NCBI RefSeq assembly: GCF_001645385.1
Contig: NZ_LVHI01000013.1
Span: 1-64,000, forward strand
Source of the DNA: Rhodococcoides kyotonense
Lineage (GTDB): Bacteria; Actinomycetota; Actinomycetes; Mycobacteriales; Mycobacteriaceae
Direction of reading: 5' to 3'
Length of the DNA stretch: 64,000 nucleotides
Shown here piece by piece: positions 33,718-42,660 of this stretch; position 1 is the stretch's first letter, and every line of letters starts with the position of its first letter. Under the pieces are notes generated by a model that saw only the letters and a program-made list of their open reading frames with translations, did not search any database and was not told the origin of the DNA. A program made the position numbers and the translations under genes.

Positions 33718-34743
33718 GTGAAGCTGAGCGATGAGGGCGTGCCACCGCTTGCGTTCGTGCAGCTGCTCGAACGCCGCGCACTCGACCCTGACGCCGCCGC
33801 GCGCCTTCGCGCGATCATGCACCGCGAAGGAACCAGTGAAGCGACGCTCATTCAGCATGACGTCCAGGCGCCGATACGGTGGTTTCGGGAGGTCTATCCC
33901 GAACTCGATATCGCCCAGGCCACTCGACTCGGATTTGCGTTTGCCGAGCAGGCCCAGTTGACATCGTTCGGGCCCCTGAGTTCACCTTTGATCAGCGCTG
34001 GTTCGGTCGCCGAGATCGTCGATCTCCTGACATACCTGCCATTGATCTCCACGGCGTTGAAATCGCAGTTCCACACTGGCGACTACGGTCTGATCGTCGG
34101 GCTCACTGCGCACACAGGCGATTCCGCACTGGACTGCTTGGTCATCACCTACGGCGGGTCGGCGTTATTACGACTGCTGGACATGCTCGCCGGTGACATA
34201 TCGCCGGTGACACTCCATCTGAGCTGGCCGGAGCCGACCGAGGTGAGCCACGACAAAGGTCCGGCGAATCGCCGGTTCTTCGACGCTCCGATTTCCTTCG
34301 TCCACGTACCCGAGGACACACTAAACAAGGCTTGTCGGTTCTCGGACCCTCTCGCATATCGTCTCGCTATCACTGATCTGCAGCGGACACTCGCCCATCG
34401 GAGTGGGTCCATGTCATCCGCCGAGAAGGTGAGGCAACTGTTGGAAAAGGACCTCGGACAGCGAACCAACCATGATGTTGCACAAGCATTGTCAATGTCC
34501 AGCAGCACGTTGAAACGGCGGCTTGCCGAAGAAGGAACCACCTATAGCAAGGTGCGCCAATCGCTGCTGTACGAACGCGCGATGCTACGGCTCCTTGATC
34601 GCTCGGTTTCGGTCAGCGAGATCGCTTCTGAACTCGGATACAGCGACCTCGCCAACTTCTCTCATGCCTTCAAACGCTGGACCGGGCGCTCTCCGAGAGA
34701 TTTCCGAAACCCACGACTCTCGGACGACCCGGATTCGACGTAG
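33718..34743 (+). CDS. AraC-family regulator of the CYP153 operon
   Basis: 341 residues from a GTG. The N-terminal part matches the arabinose-binding-like domain of OruR/AlkR-type regulators (TRLGFAFAEQAQLTSFGPLS). The C-terminal double HTH reads HDVAQALSMSSSTLKRRLAE, EGTTYSKVRQSLLYERAMLR, then VSEIASELGYSDLANFSHAF and KRWTGRSPRDFR. An AraC gene beside CYP153 activates it in response to alkanes in Dietzia; the same role is likely here. Confidence 0.88.
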   Translation: MKLSDEGVPPLAFVQLLERRALDPDAAARLRAIMHREGTSEATLIQHDVQAPIRWFREVYPELDIAQATRLGFAFAEQAQLTSFGPLSSPLISAGSVAEIVDLLTYLPLISTALKSQFHTGDYGLIVGLTAHTGDSALDCLVITYGGSALLRLLDMLAGDISPVTLHLSWPEPTEVSHDKGPANRRFFDAPISFVHVPEDTLNKACRFSDPLAYRLAITDLQRTLAHRSGSMSSAEKVRQLLEKDLGQRTNHDVAQALSMSSSTLKRRLAEEGTTYSKVRQSLLYERAMLRLLDRSVSVSEIASELGYSDLANFSHAFKRWTGRSPRDFRNPRLSDDPDST

Positions 34744-34878
34744 ACCACACAGACGGGGTCAGATCGATGCATCGTTCGTTCGCGGCCTGGTCGATCTTCA
34801 TCTCGGAGATTTCGGAGACGTCACCGCCTCCCTGCCGTGAGAAGAAGAGTGTGTGCAGACCCGAGTACGAACCACTTG

Positions 34879-35994
34879 TCACTCGACGGTGTCGGCCGGT
34901 ACGCGTGCGGTCTCCGATTCGAGAAAGTCGACGAGTGCTTCCAACAGGCTGTCCGCGCGGGTTTCGACATCGGCGAGGACGGAGTCCACGTCGTCGAGAA
35001 GACCGTGGGCGTGTCTACGCGCAAGCGTTCCGCGTTCGTAGTAGCCGGGGTCAAGTAGGACCCGCGGTACTGGATCCGGTGCCGCGATCTGCTCCGGATG
35101 TTGTGACCGCGCAGTGGACTGCAGGTGGGTGGGTGCCCGTCCGTCCAGGTGCATTCGCACGATGCCCGCGACCGCACGGGCGGTCAGCGGGGTCGCAGCC
35201 AACGGGGTGTGGCCCCACCGGTCGATAGGAGTCGACAGCGGCTGTTTCCCGGCCGGGTCGAAATACCGGTCGTATCCGCCGAGCCCGGTGCCGTCCACGG
35301 CATCGAGAGCGTCGGCGAGCATTCGGGTGCTCGGATACTGGGTCTGATGGCCGAGTACCTCACACCAGCGCTGATACACCGTGCGCGGAGAAATGCCCGT
35401 CCCCGCCAGCGCGAGGGAAGTGACAGTGCGGACGCCGCGGCCTGTGTCGATACGAAGGGCGTCGATCCTCGGATCGGCGGTGACGTCGCAGTGCCGCAGG
35501 GCCGCGATCTGGGTGTACGGCAGACCGGTCGAAGCGAAGATCAGGACGAGGGCGTCTCGCCGCGCGAACTGTTCTGACGGCCAACCGGATTCGGGGAGGC
35601 GGGCGACGATACCGCCGATCACGGCTGCCAGCTCGTGCAGGCGCGCCGTACGCGCCACGTCCAGCGCAGCCCGAACGATCTCCGCACACCCCGGAGGAGG
35701 TAATAGATGCCGATGATGAGCGATGTCGATCACCGCGATCCGACGGCGTTGGGTCGTCGGCGCGGCGGGGTGCGCGTGGAGAAACCGAGCAAGCGACTCC
35801 GGAGAGGCCGCCAGTGAGGGTTCGCCATGGGCGGTGCACCAGTCCTCGAACAGGGACCACGTGTGCCGATCCCGCCTCGGTATCGACGTGTTCGTGATGT
35901 CCGCTGGTCGTATCGGACAAGGGCGGTCGTCGTGGTCAGCATCTGCCCCGGTCGTCCCGTCGCCGGTCACTGGCTCGGTCGGGTGCCTGGTCAT
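34879..35994 (-). CDS. Tyrosine-recombinase-like protein lacking catalytic residues
   Basis: 371 residues, ATG overlapping the stop of the upstream recombinase (ATGA). The N-terminal SAM-like core-binding part is clear (RDRHTWSLFEDWCTAHGEPS, LARFLHAHP). The region of the first catalytic Arg reads ASTGLPYTQIAALRHCDV, where an intact enzyme has GxR; no HxxR or GHxxxxxxxxY motif is seen in the C-terminal half. It is probably inactive and works with the active partner upstream. Alternative: a strongly diverged recombinase. Confidence 0.7.
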   Translation of the reverse strand: MTRHPTEPVTGDGTTGADADHDDRPCPIRPADITNTSIPRRDRHTWSLFEDWCTAHGEPSLAASPESLARFLHAHPAAPTTQRRRIAVIDIAHHRHLLPPPGCAEIVRAALDVARTARLHELAAVIGGIVARLPESGWPSEQFARRDALVLIFASTGLPYTQIAALRHCDVTADPRIDALRIDTGRGVRTVTSLALAGTGISPRTVYQRWCEVLGHQTQYPSTRMLADALDAVDGTGLGGYDRYFDPAGKQPLSTPIDRWGHTPLAATPLTARAVAGIVRMHLDGRAPTHLQSTARSQHPEQIAAPDPVPRVLLDPGYYERGTLARRHAHGLLDDVDSVLADVETRADSLLEALVDFLESETARVPADTVE

Positions 35995-37157
35995 AAGCCG
36001 AGCTCGGTGACGGCGTTGCCGATCAGTGGCGCATTCTCGTGAGCGTATGTTTCGACCATTGCGGGTGTGGTGTGCCCGGTTTGGCGCATGATCGCATGCG
36101 CGTCAGCTCCGTTGCGGAAGGCTTGCGTGACGAAGCCGGAACGGAGGGAATGCCCGCCGAGCTGAGCGACGGTGACGGGGTCGTATCCAGCTCGAGTAGC
36201 GCGGCGGCGGATCGCCGCGTGCACCGCGGCTCCGGACAGGGCTGTGTCGGAGAGGTTGCCGTTCTTGCGGACGGACCGAAACAGAGGGGACCGTTTCTCG
36301 ACCACAGGAAGGGTGCCGCGACAGATATGGGAGTCGAATTCCACTGCGCGGGACAGTATTCGGATGACAGCAACTCTGCCGCCGGTGTCGAACGCTGCGA
36401 CGATCTGCAGCCATCGCACCCACGCGCAGACCGGGCATGACTCGTGGCGGGCGGTGAACGGGAGTGCTTTCACGGTTCCGGTGCCGTCCTGGTCGGTCTT
36501 CGACTTCCGGATACGTACATGCGCACCATCGAGGCGGTCGCGGTGGACATCGCGGCATTCGAGCGCTACGAGTTCGCTGCGGCGGAATGCGCCGGTGTAG
36601 CCCATCAGCAATAGCGCGGTGTCGCGGCGTTCGAGGACCTCCGACGCCCAGCCCGCTGCAGTGCGTCGGGCGTGGTCGACGATCGTAGTGATGTCAGCGG
36701 TGAGGAGCGGGGCACGGGGTCTGCGGGGCCGCTCCCCCGCAGACGCGTAATCCCGCCGGATACCCGAGAGGGTGGCGCGGACCATCTCGTGCCCGCACGG
36801 GTTGTCGTGTCCAGTAGCGCGGTGGCGGTCCGCGACCGCCGCGATCCATTTGTCGAACGTCGACGGCGCATACGCCCGCGTCCCGTCGACGGTGAGCGTG
36901 TCGGCCGCGCCGACGAGGTACGCCGCCACCGTTGCGGGATGCGCCGGCAAAGCCTGGTGCCCGAGGACGATGCACCAGTTCTCGAATCGCCTCCACGCCG
37001 AGGCATAGGCACGGCGTGTTCCGGCCGAACGAGAAGCTGCGATCGACTGTTCTATCCGAGCAGCGACCTCGACCGGTAGGTCCGGGAACACTGCCACACC
37101 ACTCACCGAGACGAGTGAATCCGCGTCCCCGACCTCACCGAGCTGCCGATCTGCCAT
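35991..37157 (-). CDS. Tyrosine recombinase, complete catalytic set
   Basis: 388 residues from the ATG at 37157. N-terminal core-binding domain RRAYASAWRRFENWCIVLGH. Catalytic residues: Arg in MGYTGAFRRSELVALE, Lys in RKSKTD, HxxR in GGHSLRSGFVTQAF, His in RQTGHTTPAMV and Tyr in ETYAHE. It stands where tniR is found in Tn402, so it may resolve cointegrates made by TniA/TniB. The site would be within the element, perhaps at 37258. A role in integrating a separate cassette cannot be excluded. Confidence 0.88.
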   Translation of the reverse strand: MADRQLGEVGDADSLVSVSGVAVFPDLPVEVAARIEQSIAASRSAGTRRAYASAWRRFENWCIVLGHQALPAHPATVAAYLVGAADTLTVDGTRAYAPSTFDKWIAAVADRHRATGHDNPCGHEMVRATLSGIRRDYASAGERPRRPRAPLLTADITTIVDHARRTAAGWASEVLERRDTALLLMGYTGAFRRSELVALECRDVHRDRLDGAHVRIRKSKTDQDGTGTVKALPFTARHESCPVCAWVRWLQIVAAFDTGGRVAVIRILSRAVEFDSHICRGTLPVVEKRSPLFRSVRKNGNLSDTALSGAAVHAAIRRRATRAGYDPVTVAQLGGHSLRSGFVTQAFRNGADAHAIMRQTGHTTPAMVETYAHENAPLIGNAVTELGL

Positions 37158-37362
37158 GACAAGCACTGTAGCGAGCACCTCCGACAGACTTCTCAAGCCG
37201 AAAACACGCTGAGCAGGCCTTTTCGCGATGATGGTGCGGGAAGGAAAATTCTCGTCGGTCACCGCACAAATAACGTTGGTGACTATGACCCCGGCGCGAC
37301 AACGAGCTTCTCGGCTGTCGCCGCGCGTGCATCGCGGACGACCCCGCTCCATCGGGCGATAG
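37158..37362. other. Spacer between tniQ and the recombinases, candidate resolution site
   Basis: A 205-base gap. An inverted repeat GTCACC-N14-GGTGAC lies at 37258-37283 around the AT-rich ACAAATAACG. Tyrosine recombinase core sites have arms around a short spacer, so this is a candidate target. No gene seen. Confidence 0.35.
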
Positions 37363-38595
37363 CTATGTCGGCGGATGTTGCAACGGGATCCCGTGGTCGA
37401 GGAACAGTTGCACCGTCTCATCGAGCTCCCCTGCGGTGCGGCACCCCCAGCGCAGGAAGTTGTACAACGAACTGGCGGATGCGGGATCGACGCGCGCCGC
37501 CGCGATGGCGGCCTCGGCCGCAGCGTGCGCGTCAGCCCACAGATCCCGCTCGGGTGCGGGATAAGACGAGCGCGTCGGAGCTGTCCCAGGATCGACCGGC
37601 TCATAGGGACGTGGGCGCAGCAGAGATGCGTGCGCACCGCCGGCATCGATCTCACCGCTCTCGACCAACGCAATGCCGATCGCTGCAGCCTCGAGAACTT
37701 TCGCCTGCTCGTCCCAGTGCAGGTCCTCGAACGGAACCCACGCTGTCCGCAACGGGCGAGAACGACCGGCGGCCCTCCAGATCGCAACGAGCCTCGTCGC
37801 CCACCGTCCGGTGCGAACCAGCGGCGAGGACACTTCGTCGACGACGGTGCGCAGAAGCCGAAACCACACTGCGGCATGTACCCGGCCTGGGCCGAGTTCC
37901 ACCCATCCCGTCGTCAGAGCCTCGGTGCTGCGCCGATCGAGGTCCGTGACCGCTGAGGGAACCGGAACGGGCGAGACCCGTTCGTCCGAACCGAACCGGA
38001 CCTGATCCCAGAAGATCGCATGACCAGGGAAAGCAGAGCAGGGTTCGAGTCGGCAACGGTGGTCGAGGCAGCTGCTCAGCACCGGATATTGATGCAGCAG
38101 AGTCATGTTGATATCAGCAGTGGATTCGAGGCTGTCGATACATGCCGGGCATGCCCGACTGCGCGGAGTGCTCGCCCACGGCAACCATGCGTCGCTTGTG
38201 GGTGTGCGGCGTCGTCGATCCTGCCTCGCGAGGTCGGCCGGTAGCAGGATCGAGAATTGGTGGACGTAGGTGTCGAAGTCGCAGTCGGCGGGGTCGGTAC
38301 TGTCGAGCAGCCACGGTGTCCACCCCGCCAACGTCATCATCCGCACCCTCTCTACCGGGACTGCGCCGCGACCGGCCAGCTCGGCAAGGATCGGCTCCGG
38401 TGTGTAGCGGTCGAGATCCTCGACAGCACAATCGATATCGAGGTCTGCAAACAGATCAGAAGGCTTGATGTGCGGATACAGCTCGCATATCCGGGCCAAC
38501 CAGGACGAGAGGACCTCACCTGGCAGTGGCGGCGGGTGCAGCGGCCACGGGCGGACGTACGCATCATCGGGCATCGCCGCGAGCCGTGCGTTCAC
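37363..38595 (-). CDS. tniQ: TniQ family transposition targeting protein
   Basis: 410 residues, GTG overlapping the tniB stop (GTGA). N-terminal TniQ domain: WPLHPPPLPGEVLSSWLARI, then ACPACIDSLES zinc-binding Cys pair and the second set in LSSCLDHRCRLEPC. TniQ helps target-site choice in Tn5053/Tn402 and Tn7-type elements. Length and gene order (tniA-tniB-tniQ) are standard. Confidence 0.9.
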   Translation of the reverse strand: MNARLAAMPDDAYVRPWPLHPPPLPGEVLSSWLARICELYPHIKPSDLFADLDIDCAVEDLDRYTPEPILAELAGRGAVPVERVRMMTLAGWTPWLLDSTDPADCDFDTYVHQFSILLPADLARQDRRRRTPTSDAWLPWASTPRSRACPACIDSLESTADINMTLLHQYPVLSSCLDHRCRLEPCSAFPGHAIFWDQVRFGSDERVSPVPVPSAVTDLDRRSTEALTTGWVELGPGRVHAAVWFRLLRTVVDEVSSPLVRTGRWATRLVAIWRAAGRSRPLRTAWVPFEDLHWDEQAKVLEAAAIGIALVESGEIDAGGAHASLLRPRPYEPVDPGTAPTRSSYPAPERDLWADAHAAAEAAIAAARVDPASASSLYNFLRWGCRTAGELDETVQLFLDHGIPLQHPPT

Positions 38596-39530
38596 GCGAG
38601 GTGGCGTTCGAACTGGCGGCGTCGCTCCGTGGGGCCGAGGTACGGAGTGCGCGTGAGCACCGATGAGGTGATCGCTTCCTCTCCACTGTCGACGGCGGTC
38701 ACTGCTGCGGCTGTGAGCAGCGTTGTCAGTTCACCGATGGTGCCCTCGCAGCGAGTGAGGAGGTAGTCGGTCATCTCCGGTGATGTCAGGTGCGAGGGTT
38801 TGCGGAGGGGGAAGCTCGTGGTGAAGCTGGCCAGCAGTGATCTGGTGTCGGCAGTGTTGGTCCAGACCGGCAAAGTCATGGGGTGGAATCGGTTCTCCAG
38901 CTGCGGATCGGTCCGGATGGCGAGGTAGGCGTCGCGGGTTCCGACAGCGGCAAGAGGAATGCGTAGTTCGTTGCCCAGGAACCGCAGCACGTTCAAGAAT
39001 TCGCGGCGGACGTTGTCGCGGCCGGCGAGAACATTGTGGAGCTCGTCGATGATCAACATCCGTACGCCGGTGGCGCGGAGCAGCATCAATGCTTGCTGTT
39101 CGAGTTCGTGGACCCGATTGCGGGGCCTGGTCGGTGTTCCCAACGCTGTGAGCAGTACGAGGTAGAACCGGCCGGGTGACGGGTCCGGGGGCATCTGCAT
39201 GCACAACACCGGTATCTGCTCGCGGTCGGACAAGCTGATCGGCGGATGAGTGCGCCGGAACTTTTCGATGATCATCGACTTGCCGTTGTTCGTCGGACCG
39301 AGCAACAGTAGGTTCGGCATACGCTGCCGGTCCGGCCACGACAACAACGACTCCAGATGGTCGATGACCGTACGGGCCTGCGGATACCCGATCCACCTCT
39401 CCGACCGGATCGACCGGATCCGGTCCGCGTCGTCGAGTGCGGTGAGCGGTCGAACCGACTCCCGCAGGTGCCCAAAATCCTCGCTGGACGACTCGGTGGG
39501 TTCGTCGCTGCTTCCTGTCGATGCGGTCAT
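38592..39530 (-). CDS. tniB: TniB AAA+ ATPase of the transposon
   Basis: 312 residues from the ATG at 39530, four bases after tniA. Walker A LLLLGPTNNGKSMIIEKF, Walker B GVRMLIIDELHNVLAG, sensor-like PLAAVGTRDAYLAIRTD. TniB is the TnsC-like ATPase that activates the transposase at the target. Length is close to that of Tn5053 TniB. Confidence 0.92.
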   Translation of the reverse strand: MTASTGSSDEPTESSSEDFGHLRESVRPLTALDDADRIRSIRSERWIGYPQARTVIDHLESLLSWPDRQRMPNLLLLGPTNNGKSMIIEKFRRTHPPISLSDREQIPVLCMQMPPDPSPGRFYLVLLTALGTPTRPRNRVHELEQQALMLLRATGVRMLIIDELHNVLAGRDNVRREFLNVLRFLGNELRIPLAAVGTRDAYLAIRTDPQLENRFHPMTLPVWTNTADTRSLLASFTTSFPLRKPSHLTSPEMTDYLLTRCEGTIGELTTLLTAAAVTAVDSGEEAITSSVLTRTPYLGPTERRRQFERHLA

Positions 39531-39534
39531 CGCG

Positions 39535-41235
39535 TCACCATTCCTCGATGTCGCTGAAGACCGGCGTTGCGGTGCCGCCGTCCGCTCGAGGCTCCACCGG
39601 CGGGTGGATCGCCGGGATCGGTGCACACGCGGCGTCGCCGGTGAGATGCGTACGGCGGGCACGGTTGCGCCGGGCTTTGCGGGTGGCTTTCTGCGAGCGG
39701 TCGGTGACCTCGCGCATCTGCTCGATCATCGAAAACAGTGCGCTCTCATCGACGTTCGACCGACCTTGTTCGCGGAGACGGGAGATAGCAGCTCTGTGCT
39801 CCCACAGTGTCACCGCGGGATGTGACATCGTCCGGTACGGCACCTCGACATAGCCGGCACCGTCTGGTTCGAGGACCCAGATTCTGCTCAAATCGCGTGG
39901 GTCACGTCGTATCACGAACCGCCCCAAATCCTCTCGCCGCGCAACCCACGGTTTGAGCGCGTTCGAGAAGTAGTGCACGTGATCGAGAACGAAGCCCGTG
40001 CGCGTCAGACGTCGCCGGATGACGGGAAGAAAGTCCACCAGGAACGCGGTTTCGCCGAGCACCACACGAGGGGCATGACCAACTGCGGCTACCTCGCCGG
40101 CCCACACGGCGGCCGGAGTGTTCCCAATCCCTGTGTGAACGCTCGCGTGATACGAGGCTATGGCCAGGACCAGCCAGCGCTCCAACTCACGCAATGTCAA
40201 CGCCGCGTGCTTGTCCGAGTCGTAACTTCCTCGGTCCGCTGGGTTCGAGAAGGTGGTCCCAGGCAGCTCGTGCACCGCCGTCATCGCCGTTCCGATGATG
40301 CGTTCGACGATCCCGCCGTAGTGCGGTCGGCCCGGAGGACGGTATTCGAGTGTGATGGCGTGCTGGGCGCATCCGCGGCGCAGCGCTTCGCTTTTGAACT
40401 CGGAGGCGTTGTCGAGATACAACTGTTTCGGTTTCCCTGCCATCGGCCACTGCACCTGCTCCGCGAGCTCGCATGCCTCCAGCCATGTCTGCTTCTCGCA
40501 GCACACGCGGCCCAGGCACAACCCGACCGATATCGACGACGGCGGCTCCAGAGTGACGACGAACCCGAGTACGGAACGGCTGAAGACATCAATGGCGAGC
40601 GTCAGGTAGGGGCGGCCGATCGGTTGCCGCTCGTACTCGTCGACGACCATCAGATCGACGACGGTGTGGTCGATCTGGACCTGATCGAGAATCCCCGCAA
40701 CCGTCGGTGGACTGTCGCCGGCGGAATGACGTGGTCGGGCGGCATCGGGTCCTCCGCGTGACCTGGCCACCGATGCCGGATGGAGCGCGGCGATACGCGC
40801 GGTGACGGTATTTCTGGCCGGCACTGGCAAACCCGCGCGGTGACACGCCAACGCGATACGTCGGTGCAGTGCAGCGACACTCAGCTTCTGGCGGTGAAGA
40901 AAATAGCGGGTGAGATGATCGCCGATCACTTCCTCGACCTCAGCCGCTACTCGGCTGCGGCCACGCCCTCCCGACGAGACCTTCGTCAGAAGATCGGTGA
41001 CTGTCCCCGTCCCGTTCCTGAGCCTGCCGACCAACGTGTAGACCTGCCGCCTGGACAATCCCAACCGTTGCGCGGCATCGTCGACCGCTTCCGAACGCAC
41101 CGGATGCATCTCCAGCAAGGGAGCCAGGACAGCGAAACGGGCCTCGGCCTGGGACCACCGCTCCCCCGACGCTGTCAGCACACCGGTCTCCACGACGTCG
41201 AGCTTGTCGGGGTCCACCACAAGCCTCCCTGTCAC
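39535..41235 (-). CDS. tniA: TniA DDE transposase (TnsB/Mu type)
   Basis: 566 residues, the usual size. An N-terminal HTH (LGLSRRQVYTLVGRLRNG), then the RNase H-like core: first Asp in ILDQVQIDHTVVDLMVVDEY, second Asp in KQLYLDNASEFKSEAL, Glu in HYGGIVERIIGTAM. A Mu-type beta-barrel and basic tail follow (KATRKARRNRARR). It cuts and joins the ends at 23973 and 41348. The gene starts 113 bases from the right end. Confidence 0.94.
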   Translation of the reverse strand: MTGRLVVDPDKLDVVETGVLTASGERWSQAEARFAVLAPLLEMHPVRSEAVDDAAQRLGLSRRQVYTLVGRLRNGTGTVTDLLTKVSSGGRGRSRVAAEVEEVIGDHLTRYFLHRQKLSVAALHRRIALACHRAGLPVPARNTVTARIAALHPASVARSRGGPDAARPRHSAGDSPPTVAGILDQVQIDHTVVDLMVVDEYERQPIGRPYLTLAIDVFSRSVLGFVVTLEPPSSISVGLCLGRVCCEKQTWLEACELAEQVQWPMAGKPKQLYLDNASEFKSEALRRGCAQHAITLEYRPPGRPHYGGIVERIIGTAMTAVHELPGTTFSNPADRGSYDSDKHAALTLRELERWLVLAIASYHASVHTGIGNTPAAVWAGEVAAVGHAPRVVLGETAFLVDFLPVIRRRLTRTGFVLDHVHYFSNALKPWVARREDLGRFVIRRDPRDLSRIWVLEPDGAGYVEVPYRTMSHPAVTLWEHRAAISRLREQGRSNVDESALFSMIEQMREVTDRSQKATRKARRNRARRTHLTGDAACAPIPAIHPPVEPRADGGTATPVFSDIEEW

Positions 41236-41323
41236 CGAGAGCCGAGCGTGCGACCGTGCACCGCACTTCTGACATCAGAATGTCAGAAGACCACTGCACT
41301 CACCCTCGAAACGCCTGCAAAGA

Positions 41324-41348
41324 GTGCAGCCGTCTTCTGAAGTTGACA
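41324..41348 (-). repeat. Right terminal inverted repeat of the Tn402-type element
   Basis: Read on the minus strand it begins TGTCAACTTCAGAAGACG and continues GCTGCAC, differing from the left end at two of 25 positions. A second TGTCAGAAG-type repeat set lies at 41256-41300, as expected for TniA binding sites. Confidence 0.92.
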
Positions 41349-41353
41349 CGATC
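41349..41353. repeat. Target site duplication, right copy (CGATC)
   Basis: CGATC directly abuts the right inverted repeat and equals 23968-23972. The flank beyond (TGGCTTCGAGGTATCTCGA) would have continued the res region of the resolvase gene. Confidence 0.9.
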
Positions 41354-41446
41354 TGGCTTCGAGGTATCTCGATAGACGATCGTCAAACAGGACGCGACCT
41401 CAAGCCGAACGGCGTACTTACGGATGTACTGAATTACTGAGAACCG

Positions 41447-41938
41447 TCATTGTCGTCTTCTCCAAATGGAATCCCTGACCACGGAGGCCAGGTCCGGGTT
41501 TTCGAGGAACTCGTCCACGAGCGTGGCCAGCACCTCTTGACCAGACACCCGTGCCACGCCGATCTCACGGGCTGTCTTCCGTTGCCAATCGTCAAGCTTG
41601 CTGTGCGCGGCCGGGGTGAGGTCGACAGTGCGGCGGACGGGCGTTTGGCGGGGCGCAAACATCAACGGCGCCCCCGAGCTCGATTCGGCCTTACGGGCAC
41701 GTTGCGTTCTCGCCGGAGGTGTCTGCCGAGGGGCAGCCTCAGGTGCGGTGTCGGATGCTGAGGAGCGGGTGGTTTTGCCATCTGTGGAGCCTTCGCCGGC
41801 GGGCAGCGTATCGCGACCTGCCTCGGGTACCTGAGACTCGCTCACTGGCTGAGGCTGAGCCGGTTGCGCCCGTCGACTTTCGTTGTTGCCCTTAACTCTT
41901 AGAGCGTTCTCGCGAATCTTGTCGGCTGCCGAGCTCAT
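41447..41938 (-). CDS. parB: Small ParB-type partition protein, RHH-like C-terminus
   Basis: 163 residues, ATG overlapping the parA stop (ATGA). Residues 20-105 are Pro/Ser/Arg-rich and disordered. The C-terminal 60 residues (VRRTVDLTPAAHSKLDDWQR, VARVSGQEVLATLVDEFLEN, DLASVVRDSI) form a strand plus two helices of ribbon-helix-helix type. Small RHH partner proteins are usual for type Ib ParA systems. Its likely targets are the repeats at 42661-42960 and the copy at 41410-41445. Confidence 0.75.
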   Translation of the reverse strand: MSSAADKIRENALRVKGNNESRRAQPAQPQPVSESQVPEAGRDTLPAGEGSTDGKTTRSSASDTAPEAAPRQTPPARTQRARKAESSSGAPLMFAPRQTPVRRTVDLTPAAHSKLDDWQRKTAREIGVARVSGQEVLATLVDEFLENPDLASVVRDSIWRRRQ

Positions 41939-42570
41939 AGTGTCGCACCTTCCATGCTGAAGAGTTCGTTTACGGCGTCTCCGTAGGCCGTGTCCGCAGC
42001 GTTGTCGACAGGTTGGCCATACGCCTGTGCGAACATCTCTCGCCGGCCTACCGTCGGCGTCAGGACTCGGACACCATCGTCTGTGATGATTTGGCGATAG
42101 ACACCTGTACTTGCCGCATTTGGAACGGTGCGTGTGAACAGAACGCCGAGCAGGGGCGTTTGGCCATCCTGCCTGAGGTCCGTTGCGTCCGCCAGCAGCT
42201 CGCGTACGGCAGGCAGCCTGTCGTACTCCATCGGCGTTGGGGCCATCGGGCACAGTACGTGCGAGGCCATGCGGGCTGCCGATAGAACGATCCCCCGCTG
42301 TTCCTTCATCGGAGGCGTATCGATCACCACCGCGTCGTACTTGCCCTCTGTGATGCCGGGAAGGTTCTTATGGAGATTCGAGACCGGCATTCCGATGACT
42401 GGAAACGGGAACTCGGCGGACGTAGACCAATGTAGGAACGATTCGTTCTCGCCGTCCGCATCGACCCCGAGAGTCGACAAGCCCGCCTCATGCAAGGCGT
42501 GTGCAAGGAAGACCGCGCTGGTCGTCTTTGTCGAGCCGCCCTTCAGGTTTATCACTGCGATGACAATCAT
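41935..42570 (-). CDS. parA: ParA partition ATPase, short type Ib
   Basis: 211 residues without an N-terminal HTH. Deviant Walker A VINLKGGSTKTTSAVFLAHA, then TLGVDADGENESFLHWS and Walker B DAVVIDTPPMKEQRG. It drives plasmid segregation with the ParB-like protein encoded immediately downstream. Repeats directly upstream fit a parS and promoter region. Confidence 0.92.
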   Translation of the reverse strand: MIVIAVINLKGGSTKTTSAVFLAHALHEAGLSTLGVDADGENESFLHWSTSAEFPFPVIGMPVSNLHKNLPGITEGKYDAVVIDTPPMKEQRGIVLSAARMASHVLCPMAPTPMEYDRLPAVRELLADATDLRQDGQTPLLGVLFTRTVPNAASTGVYRQIITDDGVRVLTPTVGRREMFAQAYGQPVDNAADTAYGDAVNELFSMEGATL

Positions 42571-42660
42571 GGTGGTTCCCCAACTTCCTGGGTCTCTGGG
42601 TTTGCACTGCCGACGACTTTGACTACCCACCCGCTTGCTTGCTCGCTTCACGAACCACTC

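Larger units (their letters stand above)
23973..41348. mobile_element. Complete Tn402/Tn5053-type transposon with CYP153 cargo
   Basis: 17,376 bp bounded by 25-bp inverted repeats and a 5-bp target duplication. Transposition genes tniA, tniB and tniQ lie at the right end, reading leftward. A serine resolvase tniR is absent; two tyrosine recombinase genes follow tniQ instead. The rest is cargo: TetR/MFS efflux, thioesterase, BtrH-like protein, SDR, transglutaminase-like protein, and the ferredoxin/CYP153/reductase set with an AraC regulator. Intact ends and duplication suggest a fairly recent insertion. Confidence 0.9.
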
